Source: Algoriphagus sp. (GTDB taxonomy: Bacteria; Bacteroidota; Bacteroidia; Cytophagales; Cyclobacteriaceae). From it: a DNA stretch of 64,000 nucleotides. How positions within the stretch are numbered: position 1 is the stretch's first letter; the number at the start of each line of letters is the position of its first letter. This document shows, one piece after another, positions 52,788 through 62,307 of the stretch. The DNA lies in NCBI GenBank assembly GCA_018336015.1, contig JAGXQZ010000029.1, forward strand, positions 1 to 64,000, read 5' to 3'. Position numbers and translations under genes: made by a program. The notes under the pieces were generated by a model that saw only the letters and a program-made list of their open reading frames with translations, was not told where the DNA came from and made no database searches.

Positions 52788-53516
52788 ATGAGCAAGCTGA
52801 ATTTCACCTTTCTGTTTCTTTTATTTTTCACATGCCATGCTGCATTTTCTCAGCGGGATGACATTGGGAATTATGAATATGACAAAGAGTACTTGTTTGG
52901 TTTAAACAAGAATACTAATGGAGGCCTGATTGGAGGCATTGCCTTCAAATTAGGTACTCGAATTGACGACTCTCAATTTTCTTTTTGGGGAATAGAACTT
53001 TCCAATGTGAAAAATCAAAAAGAAGCACGATATAATACGGTCCTTGGTAACAGTTACATTTTTGGAAAGTCAAATTACCTCTATGCCATTCGCCCTCATT
53101 ATGGCAGAGAAATTATACTGTTTAAAAAAGCACCAAATCAAGGAGTGCAAGTTTCAGCCTTAGCCGCTGCAGGGCCTACACTTGGGTTGATTGCTCCCTA
53201 TTTTATTGAATATGCACTTAACCGTGTAGAAACCGTGGTTGAACAATATGATCCTGAAAAACATCAAAGCAGATTCAATATACTTGGTACTGGAAGACTT
53301 TTTCAAGGAATAGGTCAATCGCAAATGGCCTTTGGGGCTATGGCTAAAGCTGCACTTCACTTTGAATTTGGGGTATTCAAAAGTAGCGTGACCGGATTGG
53401 AACTTGGCTACATGGTGGAAGGTTACAACAAGGAAATTCCACTCATTCCAACCACTGAAAATGCCCAATTATTCCAGTCTGCTTATTTCACCTTTTTCTA
53501 CGGATTTAGAAAATAA
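52788..53516 (+). CDS. Exported beta-rich protein, probably outer membrane, function unknown
   Basis: A 242-residue protein with a signal peptide (MSKLNFTFLFLLFFTCHAAFSQ). The mature sequence alternates hydrophobic and polar residues with many aromatics (YLFGLNKNTNGGLIGGIAFKLGTR, YLYAIRPHYGREIILF, FQSAYFTFFYGFRK), and the terminal Phe-containing strand is typical of outer-membrane barrels. I do not recognise a named family. It precedes lipA by about 60 bases but lipA has its own promoter. Confidence 0.75.
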   Translation: MSKLNFTFLFLLFFTCHAAFSQRDDIGNYEYDKEYLFGLNKNTNGGLIGGIAFKLGTRIDDSQFSFWGIELSNVKNQKEARYNTVLGNSYIFGKSNYLYAIRPHYGREIILFKKAPNQGVQVSALAAAGPTLGLIAPYFIEYALNRVETVVEQYDPEKHQSRFNILGTGRLFQGIGQSQMAFGAMAKAALHFEFGVFKSSVTGLELGYMVEGYNKEIPLIPTTENAQLFQSAYFTFFYGFRK

Positions 53517-53544
53517 GCCAATTGGGTTTTGAATAGGTCTGGAT

Positions 53545-53552
53545 TACCTTTG
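53545..53552 (+). promoter_or_regulatory. -7 promoter element of lipA
   Basis: TACCTTTG (perfect TAnnTTTG) lies 23 bases before the ATG at 53576; ATTG ends 20 bases upstream of it. An in-frame GTG at 53552 is the last base of this element plus two more, so it cannot be the start. Confidence 0.62.
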
Positions 53553-53575
53553 TGCCAAATCTCTATCTCTCTAAG

Positions 53576-54454
53576 ATGATCGAATTACCTGTTATATCCG
53601 AGGAAGCCACCAAGCGCAAAAAACCTGATTGGCTCCGCGTCAAACTTCCCGTAGGGAAAGAATATGCAAAAGTCAGAAAGTTAGTAGACGAGCATAAACT
53701 TCATACCATCTGCGAAAGTGGCAATTGCCCGAATATGGGCGAATGCTGGGGTGCTGGAACAGCTACTTTTATGATTCTGGGAAATGTCTGTACCCGATCT
53801 TGCTCCTTTTGCGCAGTTGCAACAGGACGACCCAATGAATACGATACTGACGAACCAAGACGCGTGGCTGAAGCTATCAAATTGATGGGGGTCAAACATG
53901 CTGTAATCACCTCGGTAAACCGGGATGAACTGAAAGACCGAGGTGCTGAGATTTGGTATCAGACTGTAGTGCTTACCAAAGAAATGTCACCTTCCACCAC
54001 CATAGAAACCCTAATCCCTGATGTGAAAAGCAACTGGGATGCGCTCTATCGAATGATAGAGGGGGGACAAGAAGTGGTATCTCACAACATGGAAACCGTT
54101 GGTAGACTTTACAGAATGGTAAGGCCTCAGGCTAAGTATGAGCGATCTTTGGAACAAATCAAACTGACCAAAGCATATGGCAAACGCACCAAAACTGGAA
54201 TTATGCTTGGCCTTGGAGAGTCCAAAGACGAAGTCTATAAAGCAATGGACGACTTAGCAGCGCATGGCTGTGACATCCTGACATTAGGCCAATACCTCCA
54301 ACCAACCAAAATGCACATTGAAGTAGCTGAATTTATTCATCCGGATCTTTTCGCTCACTACAAAGAAGAAGGACTGAAAAGAGGGCTGAAATATGTGGAA
54401 TCGGGACCTTTGGTAAGATCATCCTACCATGCCGAGCGACACGTCCATGTGTGA
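53576..54454 (+). CDS. lipA: Lipoyl synthase
   Basis: A 292-residue radical-SAM enzyme that inserts two sulfurs into octanoyl groups to make lipoate. Auxiliary cluster cysteines: Cys46, Cys51, Cys57 in [12 protein letters not shown]. Radical-SAM cysteines: Cys72, Cys76, Cys79 in CTRSCSFC. The C-terminal RSSYHA supplies the Ser that ligates the auxiliary cluster. The ATG at 53576 is set by the -7 element. LipA acts after LipB (11.3 kb) and modifies the H protein of the glycine cleavage system, whose P protein gene lies tail to tail with it. Confidence 0.97.
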   Translation: MIELPVISEEATKRKKPDWLRVKLPVGKEYAKVRKLVDEHKLHTICESGNCPNMGECWGAGTATFMILGNVCTRSCSFCAVATGRPNEYDTDEPRRVAEAIKLMGVKHAVITSVNRDELKDRGAEIWYQTVVLTKEMSPSTTIETLIPDVKSNWDALYRMIEGGQEVVSHNMETVGRLYRMVRPQAKYERSLEQIKLTKAYGKRTKTGIMLGLGESKDEVYKAMDDLAAHGCDILTLGQYLQPTKMHIEVAEFIHPDLFAHYKEEGLKRGLKYVESGPLVRSSYHAERHVHV

Positions 54455-54477
54455 TCCAACCCAAAAAGCTATAAACT

Positions 54478-54511
54478 AAAAAAGGGCTTCCATTTCTGGA
54501 AGCCCTTTTTT
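54478..54511. terminator. Bidirectional terminator between lipA and gcvP
   Basis: An 8-bp stem, GGGCTTCC / GGAAGCCC with a 6-base loop, is flanked by six A on the left and six T on the right, so it works for both convergent genes. Confidence 0.9.
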
Positions 54512-54529
54512 GATCAAGTTCGAGATGAC

Positions 54530-57424
54530 TTAAGCCATCTCGTTTTCTTTTGCATATTCTTCAACAGGAATACAGCTACATACCAAGTTTCTGTCACCAA
54601 AAGCAGAATCAATTCTTCTTACACTTGGCCAGAATTTACCTTCTTTCACATAGGCAATAGGGAATACTGCTTTCTCTCTTGAGTAAGGCAGATTCCAGTC
54701 ACCCGTCAAAACCATGGTGGCGGTATGTGGTGCATTTTTCAAAACATTTTCCACTTTATCAGCTTTTCCTTCTTCGATTTCCTTGATCTCAGCACGGATC
54801 GAAATCATCGCATCGCAAAACTTATCCAATTCAGCTTTAGTTTCAGATTCGGTAGGCTCGATCATCAAAGTGCCAGCCACAGGGAAAGATACTGTTGGCG
54901 CGTGATAACCATAGTCCATCAATCGTTTTGCAATATCTTCTACCTCTACTCCTACTTCTTTGAATGCACGGCAATCCAAGATCATTTCGTGCGCGGCACG
55001 GCCTTGAGATCCGGTGTAAAGGATAGAATAATGGCCGTTAAGTCTTTCTTTGATGTAGTTGGCGTTCAAAATCGCCATTTTGGTTGCATTTGTCAATCCA
55101 TCCCCACCCATCATAGAGATATAAGCATAAGAAATCGGAAGAATGCTGGCGCTTCCGTAAGGGGCAGATGAAATGGAAGAAACTGCATGCTCCCCGCCTG
55201 TTTTCACTACAGGATTTCCAGGTAGGAAAGGTGCCAAATGACTAGCCACGCAAATTGGCCCCATACCAGGTCCACCGCCTCCGTGAGGAATACAGAAAGT
55301 CTTGTGCAAGTTCAAGTGACAAACGTCGGCACCAATTCTTCCCGGGGAGGTCAAACCTACCTGAGCGTTCATATTTGCCCCATCCATATACACTTGGCCT
55401 CCATATTGATGGATCGTAGCACAAATTTCTTGAATGGCTTCTTCAAACACCCCGTGCGTAGAAGGATAAGTTACCATCAAGCAAGACAAATCATCCGCAT
55501 GTTCTGCAGCTCTTGCTTTCAAGTCTTCTACATCAATATTTCCTTTTTCATCACACTTCACCAAGACCACTTTCATGCCTGCCATTACTGCAGATGCAGG
55601 GTTGGTACCGTGCGCTGAGGTTGGAATCAAAGCTACATTTCTATGACCTTCGCCACGGTTCATGTGATAAGCTCTGATCACCATTAGACCGGCATACTCA
55701 CCCTGAGCACCAGAGTTTGGCTGAAGAGAGGTATCGGCAAAACCTGTAATCTCAGTCAACCATGTTCTCAGGTTAGTGAAAAGCTCCTGATACCCTTCTG
55801 TCTGATCGATAGGAGCAAAAGGGTGCAATTGACCAAATTCAGGCCAAGTCACCGGAATCATCTCAGCAGTCGCGTTAAGCTTCATCGTACAAGAACCCAA
55901 AGAGATCATGGAGTGAACCAATGAAAGATCTTTTGCCTCGAGACGTTTGATGTAGCGGAGCATTTCATGCTCGCTGTGGTAATTGTTAAAGACCGGATGC
56001 GTCAGATATTCTGACTTTCTCAGCAATGCTTCAGGCAACTCTAGATTTAGGTCATCCGCCAAAGCATGAACGTCAGGAGTTGTTTTTCCGGTTGCTTTCG
56101 CAAATACGGTAATCACTTCTGCTGCATCTTCCACAGTCTTTGCCTCATCAAAAGAGACAAAAATGGCACCCTCTTCATATCTGAAGTTCATCTCAGCCGC
56201 AAGTGCAGATGCTTGAACTTTCTTTTGCAACCCACCATCTACACTTACTTTGATTGTGTCAAAATAAGTTTTAGAAGAAACTTCAAGACCCATTTGGGTC
56301 AAAGCATTAGCTGTAAGTTTGGCAAGGCCGTGAGTTCTCAGAGCAATATTTTTCAAACCCTTTGGACCGTGATAGACCGCATAGAAGCTGGACATCACAG
56401 CCAAAAGCACCTGGGCAGTACAAATATTGGAGGTTGCCTTTTCACGCTTGATGTGTTGCTCTCGGGTCTGAAGCGCCATTCGGTAGGCTTTGTTTCCAGC
56501 TCGGTCGATAGACACACCAATGATTCTACCTGGGATTTGACGCTTAAATTCGTCTTTCGTTGCAAAAAACGCCGAGTGCGGTCCACCATAGCCCATCGGT
56601 ACTCCAAAACGCTGGGCAGATCCTACCACTACGTCAGCACCCATTTCTCCCGGAGGGGTCAATAGGGTCAAAGCCAATAGATCTGAAGCAAAAGCAGTCA
56701 AAACTTTATTATCCTTTGCTGCGGCAACAATGGCTGAATAGTCAGCTACTTCACCGTCCGCATTCGGATACTGGAACATCACCCCATAAAGCTCAGGATC
56801 AGTCAAATCCAAGGCAGAAAGCGGCCCAAAAACCAGTTCAATTCCAATAGGCTCCGCACGGGTGACAAGCAAGGCTTTAGTCTGAGGAAATACCTTTTCG
56901 TCTACAAAATACTTGTTGGCATTCTTTTTCTCTCTAGGCTTCACTGCGTGCAGCATAGTCATTGCTTCAGCAGCTGCGGTACCTTCATCGAGCAAAGATG
57001 CATTGGCCAACTCCATCCCGGTCAATTCCATCACCACAGTCTGGAAATTGATCAACGCTTCCAAACGACCCTGTGCAATTTCAGCCTGATAAGGGGTATA
57101 GGCTGTATACCATCCCGGATTTTCGAGTACATTTCTCAGCACTACGCCAGGAACGATCGTGTCATAGTATCCCATCCCAATGTAGGACTTGAATACCTTA
57201 TTTTTGGAGGCAAGCTTTTTGAAATTTTTCAAAAACTCTGACTCTAACTGAGCAGCCGGAAGGTTAAGCGGGCGCTCCAATTGAATAGAGGTGGGAACGG
57301 TTTGATTGATTAATTCCTCCAAGGAAGAGGCGCCGATTTTCTCCAACATCTCCGTGATTTCCGCCTCTGTCGGGCCATTGTGTCTGCTCTCAAATTTGAC
57401 AGCATTAGAAAGATTGATCTGCAT
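54530..57424 (-). CDS. gcvP: Glycine dehydrogenase (aminomethyl-transferring), P protein
   Basis: A 964-residue PLP enzyme that decarboxylates glycine and passes the aminomethyl group to lipoyl-H protein. It is the fused form with two homologous halves. The N-terminal half has [47 protein letters not shown]. The C-terminal half has the PLP lysine, Lys708, in [41 protein letters not shown] is the family's hinge motif. Expression comes from a -7 element about 60 bases upstream. No glycine riboswitch was recognised in the leader. gcvT and gcvH are not in the window. Confidence 0.97.
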   Translation of the reverse strand: MQINLSNAVKFESRHNGPTEAEITEMLEKIGASSLEELINQTVPTSIQLERPLNLPAAQLESEFLKNFKKLASKNKVFKSYIGMGYYDTIVPGVVLRNVLENPGWYTAYTPYQAEIAQGRLEALINFQTVVMELTGMELANASLLDEGTAAAEAMTMLHAVKPREKKNANKYFVDEKVFPQTKALLVTRAEPIGIELVFGPLSALDLTDPELYGVMFQYPNADGEVADYSAIVAAAKDNKVLTAFASDLLALTLLTPPGEMGADVVVGSAQRFGVPMGYGGPHSAFFATKDEFKRQIPGRIIGVSIDRAGNKAYRMALQTREQHIKREKATSNICTAQVLLAVMSSFYAVYHGPKGLKNIALRTHGLAKLTANALTQMGLEVSSKTYFDTIKVSVDGGLQKKVQASALAAEMNFRYEEGAIFVSFDEAKTVEDAAEVITVFAKATGKTTPDVHALADDLNLELPEALLRKSEYLTHPVFNNYHSEHEMLRYIKRLEAKDLSLVHSMISLGSCTMKLNATAEMIPVTWPEFGQLHPFAPIDQTEGYQELFTNLRTWLTEITGFADTSLQPNSGAQGEYAGLMVIRAYHMNRGEGHRNVALIPTSAHGTNPASAVMAGMKVVLVKCDEKGNIDVEDLKARAAEHADDLSCLMVTYPSTHGVFEEAIQEICATIHQYGGQVYMDGANMNAQVGLTSPGRIGADVCHLNLHKTFCIPHGGGGPGMGPICVASHLAPFLPGNPVVKTGGEHAVSSISSAPYGSASILPISYAYISMMGGDGLTNATKMAILNANYIKERLNGHYSILYTGSQGRAAHEMILDCRAFKEVGVEVEDIAKRLMDYGYHAPTVSFPVAGTLMIEPTESETKAELDKFCDAMISIRAEIKEIEEGKADKVENVLKNAPHTATMVLTGDWNLPYSREKAVFPIAYVKEGKFWPSVRRIDSAFGDRNLVCSCIPVEEYAKENEMA

Positions 57425-57482
57425 AAAGAACGCTTAGAAGTATGATCTATTTGGGTTTGGAATCCACCTGATTTTACGTGCG

Positions 57483-57490
57483 CAAAGGTA
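57483..57490 (-). promoter_or_regulatory. -7 promoter element of gcvP
   Basis: Minus-strand TACCTTTG (perfect TAnnTTTG) lies 59 bases before the ATG at 57424. Confidence 0.55.
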
Positions 57491-57612
57491 AGATTTCCTG
57501 AAGGAAAAGTCTTTGGGCTCATTCAATTATTTACCTCCTTAACACCAGAATTGACAGGCGGTTTTTTTGAGGGTTAAAAATTTGGCTAGTTTAGAGCCCT
57601 AAACTGAAAAAT

Positions 57613-59109
57613 ATGAACAAAGGACTCCTTTTAAGCGGCGCCTTGTTGATGGGAATGATGATGCCCGCAATGGCTCAAAATCCCACCCAAGTCAAATACG
57701 CCAATACCATCACGGTAGAAGACTTAACCAAACACCTCACTTACCTGGCCTCTGACGAAATGAAAGGCAGGGACACAGGTTCTCCAGAAGGAAAAATAGC
57801 TGCTCAATACCTGGCAGATTTCTACAAAGGTCTAGGACTGACTGGTCCTGTGAGCGGAAGCTATTTTCAAAATGTACCCTTAGTAAGCACCAATTTCAGC
57901 AAAGTGACGCTTCAGATAGGAAAAACCAAGTTGGTAGAAAACACTGACTTTGTCTTCACCGGTGACGGAAATATGGCCAAAGCTGCCAAAGCTGATTTGG
58001 TATTCCTAGGTTTGGTGACCGATGAAAACCTGGCCAAAGTGGATGTAAAGGGTAAGCTTGTGGGTCTTTGGGCTGTCGGCGTGCGAAGCAATGACTTGGT
58101 GACTAAAGTGATGGATGCAGGTGCAGCCGGAATCGTGATCGTGACCATGGAAGGACAAGCCAACTTTGACCGAATCGCAAATCGATACAAGTCACTAGCC
58201 GGAAGAGGACGAATAGGCTTTGACCAGGAGATCAAGCAGAGACCGATTTTTATGGTCAGCTCAGATAAAATGGCTCAGCTTTTTGGTACTCCTGTAGAGA
58301 CTTTAAAGGAAGCTGCGAAAACCAACCCAACCAGCATTGCATCTCAGAAAGCGACTTACCAAATCGTAAAAACCAAAACACCGGTAGAAGCAGTCAACGT
58401 GATGGGCTTCTTGGAAGGTACTGACAAGAAAGAAGAGGTATTGGTAATCTCTTCTCACTATGACCACGTCGGTGTAAACGGCGAAGGAGATGCATTTAAT
58501 GGAGCTGATGATGATGGATCGGGCACTGTATCCGTCATGGAGATTGCTGAAGCATTTGCAACAGCCGCCAAAGAAGGCAATAAGCCGAGAAGAAGCATCT
58601 TGTTCCTGAACGTGACCGGTGAGGAAAAGGGACTTTTGGGATCAGAGTATTATGCCGAAAATCCAGTGTTCCCGATCGCCAACACGGTAAACAACATCAA
58701 CATCGACATGGTGGGCCGTATTGATTACGAATACCAAAAAGCCGAAAACAAGGACTATGTGTATGTGATCGGCTCAGAAATGCTTTCTTCTCACCTGAAG
58801 AAAATCAACGAATACAATAACATCACCTACACCAATCTGATCTTGGACTACCGCTATGATGCGGAAGACGATCCCAACAGATTTTACTATCGCTCAGACC
58901 ATTACAACTTTGCGAAGTTCAATATTCCCGTGATCTTCTTCTTCAACGGAGTGCATGACGACTACCATCAGGTGACCGACACGGTAGACAAGATCGAGTT
59001 TCCGCTGATGACCAAAAGAGCGCAACTGATCTTCCATACTGCTTGGGATTTGGCAAACAGAGAGCAACGAACTCCTGTGGATGGATCCAATACCAGAACA
59101 GACAGGTAA
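57613..59109 (+). CDS. Exported M28 family metallopeptidase with PA domain
   Basis: A 498-residue secreted zinc aminopeptidase. A signal peptide (MNKGLLLSGALLMGMMMPAMAQ) is followed by a PA insert (about 105-235; ADLVFLGLVTDENLAKVDVKGKLVGLW, AGAAGIVIVTM). The M28 catalytic domain has SSHYDHVG (His, Asp), NGADDDGSGTVSVMEI (bridging Asp), TGEEKGLLGSEYY (catalytic Glu pair), INIDMVGR, and the final YHQVTDTVDKI (His ligand). All zinc ligands appear present. It probably trims peptides or dipeptides in the periplasm or outside. It converges with the helicase gene. Confidence 0.93.
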   Translation: MNKGLLLSGALLMGMMMPAMAQNPTQVKYANTITVEDLTKHLTYLASDEMKGRDTGSPEGKIAAQYLADFYKGLGLTGPVSGSYFQNVPLVSTNFSKVTLQIGKTKLVENTDFVFTGDGNMAKAAKADLVFLGLVTDENLAKVDVKGKLVGLWAVGVRSNDLVTKVMDAGAAGIVIVTMEGQANFDRIANRYKSLAGRGRIGFDQEIKQRPIFMVSSDKMAQLFGTPVETLKEAAKTNPTSIASQKATYQIVKTKTPVEAVNVMGFLEGTDKKEEVLVISSHYDHVGVNGEGDAFNGADDDGSGTVSVMEIAEAFATAAKEGNKPRRSILFLNVTGEEKGLLGSEYYAENPVFPIANTVNNINIDMVGRIDYEYQKAENKDYVYVIGSEMLSSHLKKINEYNNITYTNLILDYRYDAEDDPNRFYYRSDHYNFAKFNIPVIFFFNGVHDDYHQVTDTVDKIEFPLMTKRAQLIFHTAWDLANREQRTPVDGSNTRTDR

Positions 59110-59120
59110 GAAAAAAGGAA

Positions 59121-59155
59121 AAGGCCTTGAAATTTGATTTTCAAGGCCTTTTTTT
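59121..59155. terminator. Terminator between the M28 peptidase and DEAD-box helicase genes
   Basis: A 12-bp stem, AAGGCCTTGAAA / TTTCAAGGCCTT, with a 6-base loop and a T-run on the plus strand. The A-rich left flank gives a weaker T-run on the minus strand, so it may serve both convergent genes. Confidence 0.85.
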
Positions 59156-60513
59156 CATTTCCCCCTATTCTTCTGATTTTTAGTCTTCAGCTGATTTCGG
59201 TTCGGTTTTTTGCTATGCTTTTTCGCTTTTACCTTTTCACCCTTGCCGATGTTTTTCTTGGGTTGGGCTTTTTTCTCATGAAATGCTCCTTTGTAATCCG
59301 GATTGTCACGCTGCCTTAATTTATCCAATTCTCGCTCGTAAGACTGCTTTTCTTCAAAAGGTGTAGCAGGCACATCCACTTCATCAGGTATTGGTAGCTC
59401 CTCCACCTTCATTCGGATCAGTTCCTCGATTTTTTCAAAATGGTAAGTTTCTGCCGGATTGATAAAGGTGATGGCCTTTCCTTCATTTTCTGCACGGCCA
59501 GTTCGCCCGATTCGATGGACATAATCCTCATAGATCAGTGGCACATCAAAGTTGATTACATGGGAAACCAAAGTCACATCCAATCCTCGTGATGCCACGT
59601 CTGTTGCCACCAAGATTCGGACGTCTCCAGCTTTGAAGTCCTCCATGGAATTGATTCGGGTGTTTTGCCCTTTGTTGGCATGGATGACCCGGATTTCTCC
59701 AAAGTTTTTTCGCTCCAAGAAAGAATACACCGACTCGGCATTTTTTCGACTTCGGGTAAAAATCATCGCACGGCTGATCTCCTCATTTTGTAAAAGGTGG
59801 GCCAGTAGGTTGATCTTGGTCTTGATATTGGGTACCGTGTACTTTACCTGTGCGATAGTCTCAGCAGTAGTTGCGGAAGGCGCTACTTCTACTCTCTCCG
59901 GAAACTCCAAGAATTCAGCTGCCAGGTGATCTATCCTTCCTGAAAAAGTGGCAGAGAAAAGAAGATTCTGCCTTTTGTTTGGAATGACCTCCAAAATGGC
60001 GCGAATCTGAGGCATGAATCCCATATCCATCATTTTATCCGCCTCATCCAAAACCATTGTTTTCAGATCTTTGGGATAAATATTTCCTTTTCGGTAGATA
60101 TCCATAAATCTACCCGGAGTAGAAATCAAAATATCCACTCCTGCATCGATCAGTTCGATTTGAGTCTTTGGGCCAAGGCCCCCATATAAGGAAACGATCC
60201 GAAGGTCTGTATATCTGCCCAGCTCTCGAGCTACTTCTTCGATCTGCATGACCAGTTCACGAGTTGGTGCGAGGATCAAAGCACGGGGATGCTTTCCTTG
60301 GGCATATTTCACCTTCATTAGGACTGGCAGGACGTAAGCAGCGGTTTTTCCTGTCCCTGTCTGAGCAATCCCCAATACATCGTGTCCCGCGAGAGCCAAT
60401 GGAATGGCTTTCTGCTGAATGGGTGTTGGGGTTGTGTAGCCAGATTCTGCTACTGCTTCGAGCAATTGTTTGTTTAGCTTAAATGCATCGAACCCTACGG
60501 TTTCATTGCTCAT
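59155..60513 (-). CDS. DEAD-box ATP-dependent RNA helicase, RhlE-like
   Basis: A 452-residue RNA helicase. Motifs in order: Q motif (TPIQQKAIPLAL), I (AQTGTGKTAAY), Ia (PTRELVMQI), Ib (STPGRFMD), II (LDEADKMMDMGF), III (FSATF), IV-V (AMIFTRSRKNAE, VATDVASRGLDV), VI (HRIGRTGRA). The C-terminal tail of about 70 residues is strongly basic (KKAQPKKNIGKGEKVKAKKHSKKPNRNQ), as in RhlE proteins, and probably binds RNA. It diverges from dihydroorotase with only 44 bases between start codons. Confidence 0.93.
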   Translation of the reverse strand: MSNETVGFDAFKLNKQLLEAVAESGYTTPTPIQQKAIPLALAGHDVLGIAQTGTGKTAAYVLPVLMKVKYAQGKHPRALILAPTRELVMQIEEVARELGRYTDLRIVSLYGGLGPKTQIELIDAGVDILISTPGRFMDIYRKGNIYPKDLKTMVLDEADKMMDMGFMPQIRAILEVIPNKRQNLLFSATFSGRIDHLAAEFLEFPERVEVAPSATTAETIAQVKYTVPNIKTKINLLAHLLQNEEISRAMIFTRSRKNAESVYSFLERKNFGEIRVIHANKGQNTRINSMEDFKAGDVRILVATDVASRGLDVTLVSHVINFDVPLIYEDYVHRIGRTGRAENEGKAITFINPAETYHFEKIEELIRMKVEELPIPDEVDVPATPFEEKQSYERELDKLRQRDNPDYKGAFHEKKAQPKKNIGKGEKVKAKKHSKKPNRNQLKTKNQKNRGK

Positions 60514-60519
60514 GATTGT

Positions 60520-60527
60520 TAATTTTG
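60520..60527 (+). promoter_or_regulatory. -7 promoter element of the dihydroorotase gene
   Basis: TAATTTTG (perfect TAnnTTTG) lies 30 bases before the ATG at 60558 and only seven bases from the divergent helicase start, so the two promoters must overlap. Confidence 0.55.
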
Positions 60528-60557
60528 AAATGAACTCTTTACTAGAAAAAAGAATAC

Positions 60558-61904
60558 ATGATGAAAAGTATCCTGATCACCGGGGCAAATATAGTCAATG
60601 AAGGCCGGATTACTCGGGGAGATGTGTTGGTCCGAGAAGGACGCATTTCCAAAATCGGCCCAGACCTAAGCCATGAGTCAGCTGATATCCACCTGGATGC
60701 ACGAGGAAAACATCTTTTTCCAGGTGTAATTGATGATCAGGTACATTTCCGAGAGCCGGGCCTCACTCACAAAGGAGAAATCTACACCGAAGCCAAAGCT
60801 GGTGTGGCTGGCGGCACCACTTCCTACATGGAAATGCCAAATACAGTGCCCCAGGCAGTCAGTATTGAGCTTTTGGAAGCAAAATATGCGAGAGCAAAAG
60901 AGGTGTCCCTTGCCAACTATTCGTTCTTTTTGGGAGGCACCAATGACAATCTGGATGAAATCCTGAAACTGGATTTGGAAAATGTTTGCGGGTTGAAAGT
61001 GTTCCAAGGATCATCCACCGGCAATATGGTGGTGGACAATATCGAGTCACTTGAAGGAATTTTTAAAGAATACAAAGGTCTTTTAGCCATACACTCTGAA
61101 AACGACCACATTATCAAAACCAACCTTGAGGAGTACAAAAAAACCTATGGAGATGATATTCCTGTCAAATTTCATCCTAAAATCCGATCACAAGAAGCTT
61201 GTTATGATGCATCCAGTCGTGCAGTTGCGATGGCCAAAAAGTACGGGACCCGTCTCCACATTTTACATATCAGCACTGCCAAGGAACTAGAACTCTTTGA
61301 TAACACCATTCCTTTGGAAGAGAAAAAAATCACAGCAGAAGCCTGTATCCACCACATGTGGTTTGCAGAGGAGGATTATGATACCAAAGGGAATTTGATC
61401 AAGTGGAATCCCGCGGTGAAAACGGCCAATGACCGGGATCAAATCTTTCAGGCGATGTTGGATGACCGAATTGATGTGATTGCCACCGATCATGCCCCTC
61501 ATACTTTGGAAGAAAAAGCACAGTCTTACCTCAAAGCTCCATCGGGAGGACCTCTGATTCAACATAGCTTGGTAGCGATGCTGGACTTTTACCATCAAGG
61601 AAAAATATCATTGGAAACCATCGCTCAAAAAATGTCTCACAATGTGGCTCGCCTTTTCAGAATAAAGGATCGGGGATTTATCCGTGAGGGCTACTTTGCA
61701 GATTTGGTATTGGTAGATCTCAATTCACCCTGGACAGTGACCAAGGAAAATATCTTGGCCAAATGTGGTTGGTCACCCTTTGAGGGACATTCATTCCAGT
61801 CAAAGGTAACGCACACGATCATATCTGGACACTTAGCGTACCAAGAAGGTCAGTTTGACGAAAGCAAAAAAGGAGAAAGGCTAACTTTTTCCATAAATAA
61901 GTAA
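60558..61904 (+). CDS. pyrC: Dihydroorotase, class I-like amidohydrolase
   Basis: A 448-residue cyclic amidohydrolase of pyrimidine synthesis, closing carbamoyl-aspartate to dihydroorotate. Supporting motifs: GVIDDQVHFREPGLTHKGEI, TSYMEMPNTVPQ, LKVFQGSSTGNM (lysine at the carbamylated position), HILHISTAKE, ATDHAPHT (catalytic Asp311), and KSHNV-like MSHNVARLFRI. The usual metal-binding HxH reads QVH (Gln61, His63), so the first His is replaced. I recall this QVH form in other Bacteroidota, so it is probably a clade variant and not a loss. A second ATG follows directly after the first; either may start. Confidence 0.88.
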   Translation: MMKSILITGANIVNEGRITRGDVLVREGRISKIGPDLSHESADIHLDARGKHLFPGVIDDQVHFREPGLTHKGEIYTEAKAGVAGGTTSYMEMPNTVPQAVSIELLEAKYARAKEVSLANYSFFLGGTNDNLDEILKLDLENVCGLKVFQGSSTGNMVVDNIESLEGIFKEYKGLLAIHSENDHIIKTNLEEYKKTYGDDIPVKFHPKIRSQEACYDASSRAVAMAKKYGTRLHILHISTAKELELFDNTIPLEEKKITAEACIHHMWFAEEDYDTKGNLIKWNPAVKTANDRDQIFQAMLDDRIDVIATDHAPHTLEEKAQSYLKAPSGGPLIQHSLVAMLDFYHQGKISLETIAQKMSHNVARLFRIKDRGFIREGYFADLVLVDLNSPWTVTKENILAKCGWSPFEGHSFQSKVTHTIISGHLAYQEGQFDESKKGERLTFSINK

Positions 61905-61912
61905 TGAGATTC

Positions 61913-61943
61913 TTGCACCAAATGGACTGAGTCCTTACTTTTG
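61913..61943 (+). promoter_or_regulatory. Promoter of tRNA-His
   Basis: CTTG (61913-61916), 19 bases, TACTTTTG (61936-61943), which fits TAnnTTTG. The tRNA begins 38 bases further on. It overlaps the end of the short gap after dihydroorotase. Confidence 0.6.
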
Positions 61944-61981
61944 CAGACCAATTGAGGAAACGCCCTCGATGGAAATTAAAT

Positions 61982-62056
61982 GGTGATTGTAGCTCAGTTG
62001 GTTAGAGCGCTGGTTTGTGGCACCAGAGGTCGCCGGTTCGAGTCCGGTCTTTCACC
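61982..62056 (+). tRNA. tRNA-His, anticodon GTG, with two mismatches in the acceptor stem
   Basis: Cloverleaf parts are clear. D arm AGCTCAGTTGGTTAGAGC; anticodon arm CTGGT-TTGTGGC-ACCAG with GTG; T arm GCCGG-TTCGAGT-CCGGT (one G-U). The extra 5' G (G-1, 61982) typical of tRNA-His lies opposite the discriminator C (62056). The acceptor stem is imperfect: GTGATTG against CTTTCAC leaves T-T oppositions at pairs 5-68 and 6-67. CCA is not encoded. It has its own promoter and terminator. Confidence 0.93.
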
Positions 62057-62057
62057 C

Positions 62058-62086
62058 AAAACCCCTCCTTGCGAGGGGTTTTCTTG
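62058..62086 (+). terminator. Rho-independent terminator of tRNA-His
   Basis: A perfect 10-bp stem, AAAACCCCTC / GAGGGGTTTT, with a 5-base loop and a T-rich end, starts two bases after the mature tRNA 3' end. Confidence 0.9.
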
Positions 62087-62148
62087 TTATTAGCAGATTC
62101 AACTTGGCATACCATTTGAACTAAAGGACCAAACTAAACCACACTGTC

Positions 62149-62289
62149 ATGTTTACTTTGTTTAAATCCTCACCGAAATTTCCGGTGGTAAAGCCTGTCA
62201 ACATCAGGCAAATTCAGAATTACCTATCTAAGTTCGAGGAGTCTCTCAAGACCTTTGAAGAAGTGCAAAAAGAGGCAGTTCATTCCTGA
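62149..62289 (+). CDS. Small protein of 46 residues, function unknown
   Basis: A short open frame, MFTLFKSSPKFPVVKPVN then IRQIQNYLSKFEESLKTFEEVQKEAVHS. The second half is a likely amphipathic helix with Leu/Phe/Ile spacing and many Lys/Glu, while the first half is basic with prolines. It is flanked by the tRNA terminator and by its own GAAA-loop terminator at 62308-62336, which supports a discrete transcript. No exact promoter was found (TACCATTTG near 62110 is one base too long for the -7 consensus). It precedes the glycogen debranching enzyme gene. No family recognised. Confidence 0.5.
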   Translation: MFTLFKSSPKFPVVKPVNIRQIQNYLSKFEESLKTFEEVQKEAVHS

Positions 62290-62307
62290 TAAAAAGTAAG
62301 TCACATG

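Noticed and set aside
57425..57612. Glycine riboswitch in the gcvP leader
   Set aside because: The leader predicted from the -7 element is only about 50 bases and shows no tandem aptamer-like helices.
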